From contig NW_024881272.1 of NCBI RefSeq assembly GCF_018691265.1, positions 22,061,323 to 22,125,322 of the forward strand: a stretch of 64,000 nt of DNA. Reading direction: 5' to 3'. Made by a program: the position numbers and the translations under genes. Source of the stretch: Tyto alba (lineage: Eukaryota; Chordata; Aves; Strigiformes; Tytonidae). This document shows, piece by piece, positions 35,420 to 49,859 of this stretch; position 1 is the first letter of the stretch; the number at the start of each line of letters is the position of its first letter. The notes under the pieces are model-generated. The model saw nothing but the letters and a program-made list of their open reading frames with translations, searched no databases and was not told where the DNA came from.

Positions 35420-38190
35420 GCACCAACTCATGTTACTCCTAATCATGCCCGAGGAGAAAGGCAGTGCAAATGCAGAGGGCTGAGCAGCATAGGTTGGCTG
35501 CACCAAACCATTATAGAATCAACCTAATGAAGAAGCTAAAGGTGGGCTTATACTTTATTTCAGATCCAGTCAGGCCACTATGAAAGATAACTACACCAGC
35601 TGCTTGTTGGGGCAGTGGGTTCTGCAGGGAGTGGGGAGGTGGGAAGAAAGAGAAGCTTGCCTCCGGGTGCTCCATGATTAACGTCAAGCAAAATCAGCAG
35701 TGGATAGAGTTATCTTGGCATGCTTGCTTTAATAAGATAAGAAAGCAATTACATTACCTGCTTGACTGGCAGAGAAGTCAAATCAAGAATGAAGAGTTAG
35801 GGGATCAAGAATTCTTTCACTGGCACAGCTGGACAAAGAAAAGTTTGTCTTATGCAGGATTAGAGATGCCCTTGATCACTTCAACATCTTTCCTTTTGAG
35901 TTAGACAGATCATAAACCTCATTTAAACTTAACATTTACAACTTTACTGCTATTCAAACTGACGTCTGAAATCCACTGCCTGAAGTCAAGCAGTAGGCTG
36001 CACATGTATCACACAGGTAACTAAGACTCAACAAGCAGGTGAGGCTGTGTCAGCCCTGGAAATTGTATTTGTTCTACCTGTGACATGGAATTAGTGAAGT
36101 ACTAGTGGACAGCCCAATCATATATAAATGTATTTATAAAATATTTAAATATATTATAAATATTTGTGTGTGCAGCTATTATTTTTATAATATGTTTTTT
36201 TATCATAAAGATCCTTTTTTAAAATTCCTGTTTGGCCAACTTTCAAATACTGCTGTAGAGTAAATAATTCATCATTTTTTTTAACAGCCATATTAATTTT
36301 AATTTAACTTTATAAATAACTCTAATATATTACTTACCTACTACTTAGCTGGTAATAAGAGAAAACTGTGTTCTGTAGCCCTGTCCCACAGAGTAAAATG
36401 AACTTTAAACATGAAAAAATGGTTGAAAATATTGAATGCAAGCCAAGAAAAGTATTGCTGCTATGAAGAGAATTACAGACTTATTTTGCTTTTAAAAATC
36501 CTTTTTCTCAAACTTAAAAGGTAATATGCTAAACTAATCAGGAATTCACAGTGAGAGACCAAATGAAAGAATCAATTCTTTCTATTCCCAGAAGGGAGCA
36601 GGTATAAGACAAAACTGGATGTAAAAATACAGCAGGAGAATTGTTATGCATTTAAAACAAAGTTTGGAGGTAGACTATATTTTCAAAAAGAGGAAGAGTA
36701 ATTCATCTTCTCGGTTATTCTTTGCTAAGAATGAAGGTAATCAGAGTAATAACTATACATTTTTAGTAAAAACAAAGAACAGGTATCGTGTGCAAAAGGG
36801 ACAACATCCTGGAGACTTTTGTACTATGAATGACAGCATTAAAATAAAATTGCCCAAGCCTATGTTTGCAAAGCAAACTTCCAAAATGCAAATAATAATG
36901 TGGACCTGTAACAACAATTCAGGACCAGTTCCTTCTACCAGTCTTAGCAGAGAAATTCTTTCTTACTGAGTAAAATATACATAAAAGGAGAGAAACAACC
37001 ACTTTGTGTTTGTCCTGCCAATGATGACTAGAATCCCATTATACTTTCAAGAGTTTGTTTGGAGCAGGAGAGTACAGTTTCTTTTATTATTTCAAAGCTG
37101 GTCCACGGTCAGAGCAGTAGAAAATTACATTGCCCCTACCTGTCATGTGTTTACAGTGAGTCTAGGCCTGGGGAACGGGTGATTTTTGGCCTAATACCTC
37201 AGATCACAAAAGCATAACCCTTTTAATTCAGTTGGTGACTGGTGCCTTTTATCACAGTAAGTAACTGTCTGTCTCTGCTTGAAACTTTAAGTGATTAACA
37301 TAATTTTAAGCATATTTCAAAATGGCAGAAATAAGATGGAGTGCTATGATGATTATGAAAAAAAGCCACTGACTGGTTCTTCAGTCACACATTATAGCAA
37401 AAATGAGCATCACAATCATTCCAAAATATTAGCATAAAACCCACACAGCAATGAAATATCATTCAAGCCATGTGAAATCACAGGAACAAATGGCAATAAT
37501 TCATATACCATATAAAAACAAATCAAGTCATTTTATTGGTTTCATCAATACTCAGAAAAACATAGCTGACTTTCTTAGAATTGCTTAATCTGTCACATCC
37601 TTGAAGGTGTAGCCAGAGACATCAACATGTGCTTGCAACGCTTAGTCAGTTTAAGCTCTCCAGGCGTATTGAATCCATAACCTTGGAAATGACATATGAC
37701 AAAACATGGATTACCACATCTCTGCCTATATTTTGTGAGCAGTGCTAATTAGATTAAACTACTTTGTGTACACAAAGACTTCTTATCTCACACCACTGTT
37801 TTACTGAGTAGACAGCTCCTCAGACTGATTATCTGTGGTCACACTGCCTGAAATAGTCACATCATTGGGTACTCCTTCCTTTTTGCCTGTAACAGACCCC
37901 AGGTATACTCCTGGTATTAACAACATTGCCCCTGATAACAAATACAAGGAGAACAACATTTGCAGGATGAGTAAGGGCAGTGGAAAATTACCAAGCTGTT
38001 TACTGTTATATCTCAACAAACACTTGTTGGCTCTATTTTGATTGTTAAAAAAAGGAGAATTGTCTAATCCAAATGTGAGATGTCACTATTTTATTTTATG
38101 CACAAGCTGTGGATGCCAGCAAATCTAAGAGGTTTGCAGACCCCGACCAGAACAACCATCTGATCAGAGCAGCTTAGTCCTTCTGGACAA
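35420..38190. other. Very AT-rich DNA, no gene seen
   Basis: The part at about 36120-36190 is almost pure A/T with short palindromic words (TATTTAAATATATTATAAATA). A 107-codon plus frame (36646-36969) has no domain. A 25-nt acceptor/donor pair near 37231-37257 is too short to support. Confidence 0.6.
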
Positions 38191-38195
38191 CTTAC

Positions 38196-38350
38196 CTCAC
38201 AACACTTGGCATAAAGACAACAAAAGATAAGGATTTTACACACCGCATTTTGGTCATATTAACAAGTCTTTTAAGTAACAGATTCAGCTTCCACTTGCAA
38301 ATGATAGTTTGGCAGTGGAACAGGTGTAGTTTTACCACTTTATAATGTCT
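38196..38350 (-). other. Candidate 155-nt exon, unidentified
   Basis: On the minus strand a pyrimidine-rich acceptor (TATTATCACCCTTCTCCCAG) precedes the block and a consensus donor (GTGAG|GTAAGTTG) follows it. One frame is open across all 51 codons and encodes a basic start (H-Y-K-V-V-K-L-H-L), several Cys and Lys, then a hydrophobic end. The hydrophobic, Cys-containing composition does not resemble a known domain. An open frame of this length has an appreciable chance in random DNA, so the splice sites are the main evidence. Confidence 0.28.
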
Positions 38351-41300
38351 CTGGGAGAAGGGTGATAATAGAGACATTTGTTTTGCACAGATGCCACCTC
38401 CTGTAACAGAAGGACAATGATGGGATGGTAATCACTAAGCTAATATGTGTTCCATGAAGTCCATTAACAGCTAAACAGCTACCAGTGCAGGCACCTTTAG
38501 GAAGCACCGCACTGTTTTCTAGAATGGGCCCTAACATCCACTCATAGCTTCATTAACAAATGGAGTTACATATAAACTGCAGAGTGAATTCAACAACTGA
38601 AAACACTGTCCTCAGAGTAACATGGAATATTATATGCTTCAGCTTTCTATCAATATCATTCAGCATTTTTTATTCTTTCCTCATCTTTGCAGTTGATTCT
38701 TTTAATCTCTGGACAATTTGCCTGTCTAGGTACAAATCAGATTACATCTCACTTCCACATTAGGTTCCTATCCCTATCCAAAGGAGAGTATTCATCACCA
38801 ATTCAGAAACAAGTATTTCTTTTAGCTTTTAAAACTTTTAGAGAAACATCAGCCTTTGATGCTTGAAAATTCATGTCATATAACACAGTGCCCAGCTTTT
38901 CCCAACAATGACAAAGTTGTTGACTGAAAAGAAACCCTGCAAAACTGACACTTAGAAAATATCAAAAAGATTAACTTCTACAGCTACTGAGTCAATGAGT
39001 TTTGGAAAAAACATGCTTGCTTAAGGTCATAAACTTCAGCAAGATTCAGCCATCATCCTGGAAGACACTGTGACTCTGAGATGCACCTATGACACAAAGC
39101 ACCTCCTGGGGTTCCTTTTACTCTGGCATCTGGCCATTTACTTGTAGCCCATCACTCTCATTCTGCATTTCCTCAGCTCTTTGGTCAGTGAATTGAAAGA
39201 GGTCAGCTCAGCTCACACCCTTGAAAAGCAGCTGTGTTCTTTAACCCATACATTATCACCTTATTAAGGATTTAATAGTATAAATATCTAGAGCCCACTG
39301 AATTTAACAAGACTGTAGCTATTGGTTTGTCTGGATCTTGGGTGCAATTCTGAGATCTCTGGAAATCTCCAGTACATCTGTGGGAGTACTACATGTACTC
39401 AGTACTACATATGGGAGAATATAAGGTCATTGCAATTACTGCAGGGTCCAGGAATCAAAGAGTAAGTCTTTTCAGGAGGGAGTAATGCTATTTGAGCTGT
39501 TCTACAACCCAGGGTGGGACTGGTTCTGTAAAGCTGATAGAGGTTAAACACACTAAAAACCTCACTCATTAAAATAAGCAACTGTGACTGAGAATGCTCA
39601 CAGCAAATAGAAAAATCACATATCTTTTCCATGCAGACACTTTTCAGAGAAGATGAAAAATTATGGAGTCCATACTCTTTCTACTTCTACTCTTACACAG
39701 CAGTACACTACAATACTTTCCCATGTCTGTGAAAATCCATACCTACTATAGCAAGAGACATATCTTGTGATTCTTGCTATTCTCATAGATTTTCTTTGTT
39801 TTGTCTATGATAAAATGTGAATAACGACTTAAATGGTCCAGTGAGATGATTTGCCACCATTTCAACTTCTTTCCTCATACCAATGAATTAAAAACGGTAG
39901 TGTTCCTTTTCAGATGTTTATACAATTTTTCTGTTTCCCAGTGTAAGTTAGGCAGTAGGTTATGTAAAACAAATTAATGTTTCAAAAGTGCAACTTTCAG
40001 TATGGAGATTTGAAATTACAAGATCAAACTATAGGTTACTACACAGCTTTAGTGAGCTATACACAGCAAACCTTGAGTAATTTGAAACTGGGTCCAGGTT
40101 CATTTCCCTATTTTGTTATCCTAGAAAATCTTTTGAACAGTTGTGATCCGACTTTGCAAATAATTAAAAAAAAAAAAAAAGTCTACCATCCTACTTCACT
40201 AAAAACAGTTTGACACCGTTGTTCATACTAAAATATAAATAGTGTTCTCATGGCATATTAGATATTCAAGCCAGCATTAAGTCTCCAAGCAAAATCTCTG
40301 TAATCCAAATGGATTAAACTACATTATGTTGCAAAGTCTTTGTAATGAAATTGTATTGACTAATTCTACTATTAACCAGGTATCAGCATTTCTTATAAGC
40401 ATGTTGCTTGTGTCTACTGAAACTTCCTCAGTGTAGACCGTATCCTATAGCCAGGCATCTCCATTTGAAATTCCAATCACAAAACATAAAATTAAATAAA
40501 AAAGAACTTACAGATCTGGATTCTGACAGACTGAAGACAGAAGCTATGGGGACTTTATGGAATGTTTTTGACCAGCTGTTTTCTTTGTCAGACCAAGGAA
40601 CTTCCTAATCTCCATTTCCTGTTGTCAGAGGATCACTCCTGCCATTACTTCAATGAACATATTCTACATGACTTCTGGAAATACTGTATGCCAGGTTTCC
40701 TAAGTAATTCCTGAAGCCTCATTCTCATTTCTTCTTCAATCCCTCCCTTTACTCCACATAGTAAGGAAAGTGCTTAGCTTCTTTTGTGTTATGATTCATA
40801 TTTAAATTATTGCATATTGCAATAACTTTTTATTTTTTCTAAATGTAGTGTCTCCTTGAAGCCATACTCAAAATATACCTCATCATTGAGCTTTTGTAGG
40901 GAATGCTTTAGACAGGTATGAACTCTTATGGCCTCTCACAACTTCCTACTACTACTTCATTTTGCCATCAAGTTCATTAATGATTCAACAATTATTTCTG
41001 TGGCACTCCTTGAATTGTGTCCTCTCCCCTCTTTCCTTCCTCAAAATGTCTCAATTTATGCAAATTTTAGAGAGTCTAAATTTCCTCCTCCTTGACACCT
41101 TTGATGCAGTGGACAGTGGAAAAAACCCTTCATGGAATGTTTGTCACCACTTGTATTTCATAGCTTGATCTTGTCCTGTTTCTTCTCTTCCTTTTGTTCC
41201 ATCAATTCCTTTTTCCACAGATCTTTCTTATTTCAGACCCTTTTGATCTGAAATCTTGGTAAATCATTCAAGCTTCAAGCTGGTATCTTCTCTTCCTACT

Positions 41301-43723
41301 TCCTGTCCCATTCCACCCCAATTCTATGCTAACAGTAAGGGCAGAATAAAGCAACTAGGTAACATATTAATGTTAACAATGTAATTAAAAGCCATTAAGA
41401 GGTTTCAGTTGGCTTTATTCCCAGTTTTGAAAAGTAAATCAGTACATTTTAATTATGTTAATAATATATTGCCTGTTTTTAAAAGAAGTGCTTAGCTAAA
41501 GTAAAACCATAACCACAAGGATGTTAAAACAACAATTTGACTATGCACAACATATGTGTGATTCACAATTATATTGTCATACCATAATAAATGCAGTGGA
41601 TGAATAATACAAGAAATTCTAATATCTTCTGTGTGATAACACAGGTACTAAGAATTATTTGATCATTATGCATAATAGAAGTATAATATATTACATATCT
41701 TTATTTTTCTTTCTGAAGACTACTTTTTTCTGTGAACTGTTGGAAAACTGACTTAGACTAAAAAGTGAAGACCAGCATTGTATTAAGATGAAAGACCAGA
41801 GCCTTCTCAGTTGTATTAATACTTACCATTTTACAACAGTGCTTTGAAACTTCAATTTTGGCAGAGCACTCTGACTACTTCAATACCAATAAATAAAAAA
41901 AGGTCAGGGAAGAGGATTAAGGCCTCACCCGCAAAGACTAGTACTGTTGAGCACATGGCATGTCCCCTGCCAGAGCTTTGACCTTCACAAATTAGCGCCT
42001 TCCCAGAAAGTGCTTAAGTGCAAGACCAGCCACAGCCCATGTCGAGGACCACCCCCAATATGCAGTTTGGATGCTGCCACCCTGTTTTGAGAAGGAATTC
42101 AAATTAAATACATTACATGATCTGTGCCACTCCAGCTGGTCTCAGAGAAAGGCCTAATTTTCTTTCTTGGAAAGATTCTGTTGCAGTAGGTAAGATACAT
42201 GCACAGACCAAGGAGAGTTTACAACTTAAATATAGAAAACTCAGAATTATTTAAGAAGAAGCAGCATTACCCTCCATTTTAATGATCTCCTAATTCCTGG
42301 TCCAATGTTTTACTGGCAGAAGCATCTTCTTTGATTTGTCTAATACTTTCCATTGCTTGTAGCGCTGCCAATGTACAAGATCTTCCAATTTCTATGTTTG
42401 ACTCAGGCTTTTATATTTTTTATTTATATGCACATGCCTATACACACATATACATATATTCCCTTTATATGTAAGATATTTGTGCTTGATCCTGCCAAGC
42501 ACAAATCAAAAAAACAATCCATGAAAATCAAGGTCATTGCAAAACATCATTCAAAACAGAGGTACAATATCTAGAACTAAATTTCATACTTGGTGTGAAG
42601 TAGATTTAGCTGCGAGGGTTTGATTTGTTTTCTGTGCTATTGAAATACAAATAAAATAAAGTGCTGGAAATAACTTAATCTCATTTGATCATGTCTGTCA
42701 TCAATACATTATTTAACATTTTTCAGAATTAAAGAGGTTATCTTAGGTAAAAAATACAGGGAAAACATAATCAGAAGGGCTCAACAACTCCCCTCATATG
42801 AGATGAGCTGTAATTAAAGAATGTTTTATATTAAATTGAGCTAAATTTAAAGAGAATTATTCTATTGCCAAGACTTCAATATGCAAGGAATAGCTCTGAA
42901 TTTGCAATCAGCCATTACCTTGCATATCTGCACAAAGAGAAGCTCAGATATTAAGATCTATTAGATCCATTTTTGTAGGAAATTATTAAAATATTAATTT
43001 CCCTGGTTTTCAATCAACACTAAGATATACCTAAATATGGCCTAGATATTACCATGCCTACCTCACAACATTCATTTATAGGTAATTTTTTTATGGCCAC
43101 CAACCTGATATTACAGAATTATTTTAACGTGTGGCATTATTGTGGAAATTTTGCTAGGAAAAATAATTATAATAGGGCTGCCTTCAGTATCAGCAGAGGG
43201 AAATACATTTACCAGAAGCCATGACTTTTAAACAGCAATGCATAGCAATAGAGGTTTAACAAAACTAATCATTAACTATTTAGCAACACAGGACTATCAA
43301 ACTGAGTATGTAAATTTACACTGTACTAATAAAGAATTATCAAGATTTCAAATTTAGCCATACTATAAAAAAAAGTTATGAAAATAACTGATTTTTTGGT
43401 TCACTGGTTAAAGAAAAGAGGATAAAAGCTATTTTTCAGAATCAGTCTGATGATAAAAACAAATTATTCTGATGTAATTCAAAACATTTAATTCTGTTCA
43501 AAGTATTTCTTTTTATTGTGTTTAAGCTACCATTAAGCTTTGCAATTTTTCAAATAGGATGTCATTTCAAAACCAATAAATACTGAAATTATTAACAGTG
43601 GAGAGTTTCAGAGAGAAAGTAGTACAGAAATTTTTATGAGCAGTGACCTGTGCCCATGTCTCCCACTACCAGGTGGTACCTTAACCACTAAACTATGGTT
43701 TATGCTTCTTTGCTACATGAATC

Positions 43724-43745
43724 TTTTTTTTTTTTTTTTTTTTTT
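43724..43745. repeat. T(22) homopolymer
   Basis: Twenty-two uninterrupted T between ATGAATC and CAGAAAG. It ends in TTTTCAG, so it could act as a splice acceptor, but no good exon follows. Confidence 0.93.
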
Positions 43746-46168
43746 CAGAAAGTATCTCATCCTTATAGAAAAACTACATTTCTTAGAACTCATTCCTGGG
43801 AAGCTTTTCATTCAATTCTCTTCAGTCAAGAGAAAGAACTAAATCTAGACTTCTTATATTTTTATTAGCTGTTTGGTACTGTATTAAAGTACATTTTCAG
43901 TACCAGCTCTAGCAGAATACTCTATACATACTTAGAAGAGGCAGGTCAGTAATTCAAATAACACTTGCATGCTGGTTTTAAGTATCTGGCATTACAGAAC
44001 AGCACTTTGTTGCAATCCTGCACAATCTTTTCACGCAGGATATTTTCAAAGACTGTCATTAAGAAAGCCTCAGAAGTTATGCTAGCTTTCATCAGTTGAG
44101 AGCTTCACCTATATAGCTGGTTTATCTTGTATGATGTAATAATTATAGCCTTAAATTAAGTCAGAAGCAGGTTAAAGTGAAATATCAGACTGTACATGGA
44201 ATGTCAACAGAATATATTTATTACCACAGACTGAAAGTCTAGACAGCAGTAAAGATAGATTAAAACAGTACCTCGCTCAAAGAATAAAAATAACAGTGTA
44301 GTCATAAAACCTATGCAAGCAAGGAACAAAACTATTCGAACAAGTTACATAAGGTAGCAACCAATGAATTTCACATGAACTGAAAAAAAGAACAAGATTT
44401 CAAACCACTATAATCACTAAAAGTAGCAAAATAAAGAATTGCAACTATATTCTCTTCTCAAGTAAAATTGCCATTTAAATCAGTGGAAACTTTTTATAGG
44501 GAAAAACATGAAGTAGTGGAACAAATTGAGTACATATTTTTAGAACGTTCATTGAGAAAGCGAGAGGAAATTATTTGGTATTTTCAAGGTACCAACAAAA
44601 TCCTTACACAGAATTGTTTTGAAAACTTCAAATTACCTTTTTTTTTTTTTCCTTCCACTGCACAGTTTGCATAAGGATTTAGCAAAATGAAGGCCATAAT
44701 GACTAATTAAATAAAAATGGAAGAATAAAAACAGGCCTCAAAAACCTTTTATTCCCGACTCTAAGTAGTATTTTAAAATCAGGACTCACATCTGAATTCA
44801 AGTGTTGTTAAGGTAAAGTGAGGGCATTCCCTTGAAGCAGAGCTTTAAAATAAATTTCACCCTGAAGAAGGGTTGTGAAAGTAAACTGAGTATTTTGTGG
44901 AGCCCAGGCTGCTGGAATAAGTGCAGGAGAGCAGGCAGTTGGTGTTGGGACACTTCTCCAGCTCTACCTCCCAGTCAGCCCCACAGCTCAGTAGCCTCAG
45001 ATAACCCAACTCATCATTACTAGGTGGAGGCCAAGCAAAGGTTTCCATCCATCTTTTGAAGAAAGTCACCATTACCAAGACATGCCAGAAATTTCAAGTT
45101 TTTAAGCTGTTCAGACTATAAAAAGCAAAATGTTTGCCATACATGTCTAAGGGAGTCTACAGGAAGAGGCAGTCTCCTCACTCTTTTTATTTTCTTGATT
45201 CACATGCAACTCTAGTGATAACTAACACTGTTTAGATTCTGTCATAAAGACTATAGTCATTTACATTGTTCTTTATCCACTCACTCCAACAGTCATGGTA
45301 GTATTTCCACTTTTTTGCCTGTGCATGCATTGCCCTGCATGTTGTCTCTCTCTTTCCTTTATGGCTTGACCTTCAAAAGAGAATCACTGGAGTGATAAGA
45401 CTGCAAAAGGGCAGGTGAACATAATAATTTGTTGTTAGTAATTTTGTTCCAAATTCCTGTTCTTGACACAAAGCAGCAAAATGAAATCTAGATGCCTGGC
45501 ACTAATTTTCTATTGAATACCCAGGAAACCTAACAAATGAAATATAATTCTCTGACATCTTGTTGACCTCTCCATATGACTTCTTCAAGACTGAACCACT
45601 GCCACAAACCTGGGTAAATCCAAAGCTAAATAACTGCAACCAATAATAAATTCAAGCAATGAAAGGGGATCATTTCCCCTCAATTCAACACATATAGATA
45701 TAAAAATAGGGGATATATGTTTATGAGTATGTTAAAGTAAAAACAAAAGAGAAAATCCTGCAAGAGTAAATCAAGGTGGTTAGGATATGTAATGCAGAGA
45801 ATCCACCTCTAATTCACTGCTACTTGTAGCCTAAATGCAAAATGAGCTCCAACTTTTATTTTTCGCATGGCACAATTACATTGTGTAACTAACCTCTGTA
45901 AGGCATCATAATTATAGAGATGAGAAAGGCACAGCAGTACTTTAGCAAGATACGAGTGAAAGTTTCAAGAACGGCCATTGTAAAAGAGACTAAAAAGATT
46001 TCAAAGTCATCCCTAAGTCTTCAAGGCATACCTTGAGTGAAACATCTGATGTACATCACTGGGCTCTAACAGGATCTCAGTGTGATGAAACCATGATTCC
46101 TTATCTGCTTCAGTAAGTCATTTTTTTTTATTGAAGTCTTTCTTATTTTTTCATTGAAATCACTGTGG

Positions 46169-46192
46169 AAAAAAAAAAAAAAAAAAAAAAAA
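46169..46192. repeat. A(24) homopolymer
   Basis: Twenty-four uninterrupted A between CACTGTGG and CTGTAAAAG, with no polyadenylation hexamer just upstream. Confidence 0.93.
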
Positions 46193-47187
46193 CTGTAAAA
46201 GTGTTTACAAACTCACTTATCTTCAAGCTATTAAAATCAGTTCCTTATATGCCTGAGGTTAAACATGTACAGAACATTCTCAGGATTAAGAGAACCACTG
46301 AATAGCTATAAAAATTGTTTCAGCACAATGAAAAATGAGCTTTAACAACAAGGCGAAGAGGAACATTCTTGATAATGACCTGCTTTTTTGAAATAAAAGG
46401 ATGATAATTCCCACTACCACTTTATGAAGTAATGAACTGATTTTTGAGAGCGCAAGTTTAACATTCTAAATCTGCATCATAAAGCCGCACTGCTACAGCT
46501 GAGAATTTGCTTTCACTTCTTTTCCATTCTCATGTTTTTTAAAAATAAAAGATTTTTACTTTACTGAAATGGCTACAGTATAAAGCCAAAAATGTTTAGC
46601 TATTAGACCATGTTACCAGCAGGTCATTTTTTTATCTTTTAATATTATCGTGGAGCTGCAGTTTGATGGATGTAGAATTTTTCTCCTGGGACACTGGAGA
46701 AGTACCAGTGTAAAGAATTACTTCAAGGACTTAATAAATATTTCATGACTGCAGTTTTTAAATGGTGACCTATCCAAACTATCTGCTCCAGCTGAGACAA
46801 ATGGAGTCTTATCGGTCTAGGAATGAACATTCAAAATTATCTTTGAACTCCATTATAATCACCCACTATTTGAGCTGTAAAATTCATACTCTCATTTTCA
46901 TTACTTACCAGGAACAAATCTTTAATCAATCCATTACATCAAATTAATACAGCTCACATGTGGAGAAATTTAATCACAAATAGTTGTGAAACAATATACA
47001 CAGTATGTAAATCCATAAATGAATAAAAGGTATTTATACCAGTTTTTAAAAGTTAAATATCTGATAGCTTTGTATAGGCACATATATTACACAAGTATAG
47101 CTACAACTAAAAAGTACTTTTGTAGTAAATGCTAAACCAAAAAAAACCAACCAAAACAAAACCAGTCAAGTTTTTGCCTGTGGAGCT

Positions 47188-47215
47188 AGTTAAAACAATG
47201 GAGTTAAAACAATGG
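47188..47215. repeat. 14-bp perfect tandem duplication
   Basis: The word AGTTAAAACAATGG occurs twice head to tail, with no mismatch. Confidence 0.95.
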
Positions 47216-49732
47216 AGCATATTGCTCCAGGCTAGTCTCTCACCTAGCACCTCCTGACCTGCAATAGTAGGTCGGATGGGCATTTCTTATCTGCCTCCCT
47301 GCAGATACCACAGCTTAAACAACATTCAGCTGAACTTTAAAGACTGATGAAGAGAAAAATAGGTAAAGCCAACTACATTTGCACAGTAACATGTGAGAAG
47401 CTTTCACACAATCCCCTTGCCGAGGTCCAGTTAATAAGTGTGGTGATGTCCATCTGGCCATTTTATACCACAGCAGATGCTTCTAAGCAATTGCTTTTTG
47501 TAGTTCCCCTTTACAGACTTACACCAAAATACTGTAACTACAGAAGTTATAGTTCATATATTCTGTTTTCCCAGTGCAGGTCTACACATAAACATTTAGT
47601 TCAGATTAACCTTCTCTGGTCCTTGTCCAGTTTAGTTTAGCACATTCAAAAACTAAATTATTGTATAATCATATAGTATACACAAACTTAGCCCAAAATA
47701 AGACAGTGTATGAATAACTGAATACATTGATCTAGTAAAAGTTTTTAAGGAGGACAATTACAAGCTTGTAAACAGTGATGACATTGAGAACAGAAAACCT
47801 AGCAACTTCTTCAAGATATCATCCTACCCCTTCTTTAGGCATTAATCTCCTACTCTTGGAGTCCATCGTCCCCACTGAAGATCTCATAGACAAGCAGTGC
47901 TCACACAAAGCACCCTTCTTCAGTAGAGCCAGTGAAATTAGGTAGTTTAAGATGATCATCTATTCCACTCAGCTACTGCTGCAGCAGTCCTGCTTCTCCG
48001 GGTCACTTGGACAAATTTTAAGCTTTACATACCACTCTTGCAAAAAGCCATTCTACACTGTAACAGTACAAAGCAGCACAAAAATAACTACATATTGACT
48101 AATGTACTGGATTCATAGCTAGCACTAGCTAGATACAAAGCTAGGTTTTAATATGTTCAGTATTCCAGATAAGACACATACCGTGATCACTGCCTGGTCA
48201 GCAAACACTGCTGGGTGTGCAAGGGCAGGATACTGACTTCCCTTAAGATAGGGGATTCTGGCCCTCCAGGATTCAGAATCATTGTTCTTATTCTGTTTTT
48301 TTTCCTAAAAAGGAAGAAAGCAGAGAATTCTTTATTTCTTCTTAAAAATAAGTTTTATTACATTTTCATGTCAGATTTTTTTCTTCTTGAATCCTTGATC
48401 TATGATATCTCCAAAATTACACTTACAAATGTTTACTTTTTTTACTTTGCATGGCTTTATTTCAAGTACTTTCTCACTCCTTAACAAGAATTTTCACTTT
48501 GTAATTGATCTGAGTTCACACAGCTGAGCTGAACTAAAAAGCCTTGAATACTAGCTAACCCTAAGGCTGAGGGTTGAGATGCTGGGAAGCTGACCCACAA
48601 ACCTTTCTGGGCGGAAGCCTACAAGATAGTCCAGATCTCTGAAATATTTATGCCCTTTGCTGGTATCACCTGTGACTTTAACAAGACATTTTCAGTTCCC
48701 CTAGCCTCTGTATCACAATGAATTGGAGTAATGATATTTAAGATCTGGAACTGGAAAGCACAAATGAAGCCCTGTTACTGACATATGCCACTCTTCACAG
48801 CATGAATTCAAAGTTTCCTAGACTATCTCCATCTTCAAATATTTGTTTTTATGCACACCAGTGAAAAATCAATTACATTACTGAAAGGGAAACCCTTGAT
48901 GAACAAAGGCATTACTAATAAACTTTGAGCTTTTTCAAGATAAAATGAAGATTTATTAGAAGAAAGCTTTTTCTCAGAACTGAAAACTGCAATTACATTT
49001 GTGAAAAACAGAGTTGTTTCAGCATCATTCCCCTTCTACATGTTTGTAATACCGGATGGATATTTTTCAGAGTTGAAGGGGTAGGAGAATGAAAGACAAG
49101 CTAAGGAGAAAGCAAGTAAAATTCAATAAATTTTTAAATACTTATAACAGGCTGATAGTAGGCTGAACAGTTTATAGTAAACAACAGAATAGTCCTAAAA
49201 GTAGAATACAGTAGAAAAATAGGCAACATGCATTTCTCCACATAACAGCTTTATTGTTGAAAAGAAACTAAATGTTTTGGAAAAGTGTTTCCCCTCAACG
49301 GAGTTTAATTCAAACTTCCAGAATACACAGACCACAACTGCAGACCTGATCCAGCCAGAAGTATGCAATTAATCATCGCAATTATAACCGTATCATTGAA
49401 TTTTCTTTACAGAATTTATTAAGTTCCAAAACCATCTCTGATAATATTTTAATAATGCTAGTAATAAAAATTCTGTTTCGCTTGTATTAACCATAGGTTA
49501 ACTTTTTTCCTTACTCAACCATATAGACAAGATTCATGTTTCCCAGTCTCTCAATTATTTCATAAATAAAAACTAACAATGAATACTCTCACTGATAGCA
49601 GTTGTACCTCTGACATCTTGCTGCCCATCTCAGAATTGTAAGGCTCTCATCATTTCATACTCAGAACCTGTGATACCCAAGCTGTCTTTCTCTGGCTACA
49701 GAGGCATAGGAAGGCAAGGGATAGAGGGATAG

Positions 49733-49859
49733 ATGGATGGATGGATGGATGGATGGATGGATGGATGGATGGATGGATGGATGGATGGATGGATGGATGG
49801 ATGGATGGATGGATGGATGGATGGATGGATGGATGGATGGATGGATGGATGGATGGATG
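49733..49859. repeat. (ATGG)n microsatellite, about 32 perfect units
   Basis: A 127-bp array of the tetranucleotide ATGG (CCAT on the other strand) has no interruption. It is preceded by GGGATAGAGGGATAG, which looks like decayed units, and followed by TGTGCATGC. It produces Met-Asp-Gly-Trp repeats on the plus strand and His-Pro-Ser-Ile repeats on the minus strand; none is a gene. Its length and purity predict high length variability between individuals. Confidence 0.99.

Larger units (their letters stand above)
38355..49730. other. Long AT-rich stretch, no gene seen
   Basis: About 11 kb without a supportable gene. It contains a T(22) run at 43724-43745, an A(24) run at 46169-46192 and a 14-base tandem duplication at 47188-47215. 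All reading frames are under 100 codons and have no recognisable domains. No transposon was recognised by eye, though old fragments could be missed. Confidence 0.6.

Noticed and set aside
37231..37257. 25-nt acceptor/donor pair near a GTAAGT donor
   Set aside because: Such short pairs recur by chance in 64 kb; no frame or composition support.
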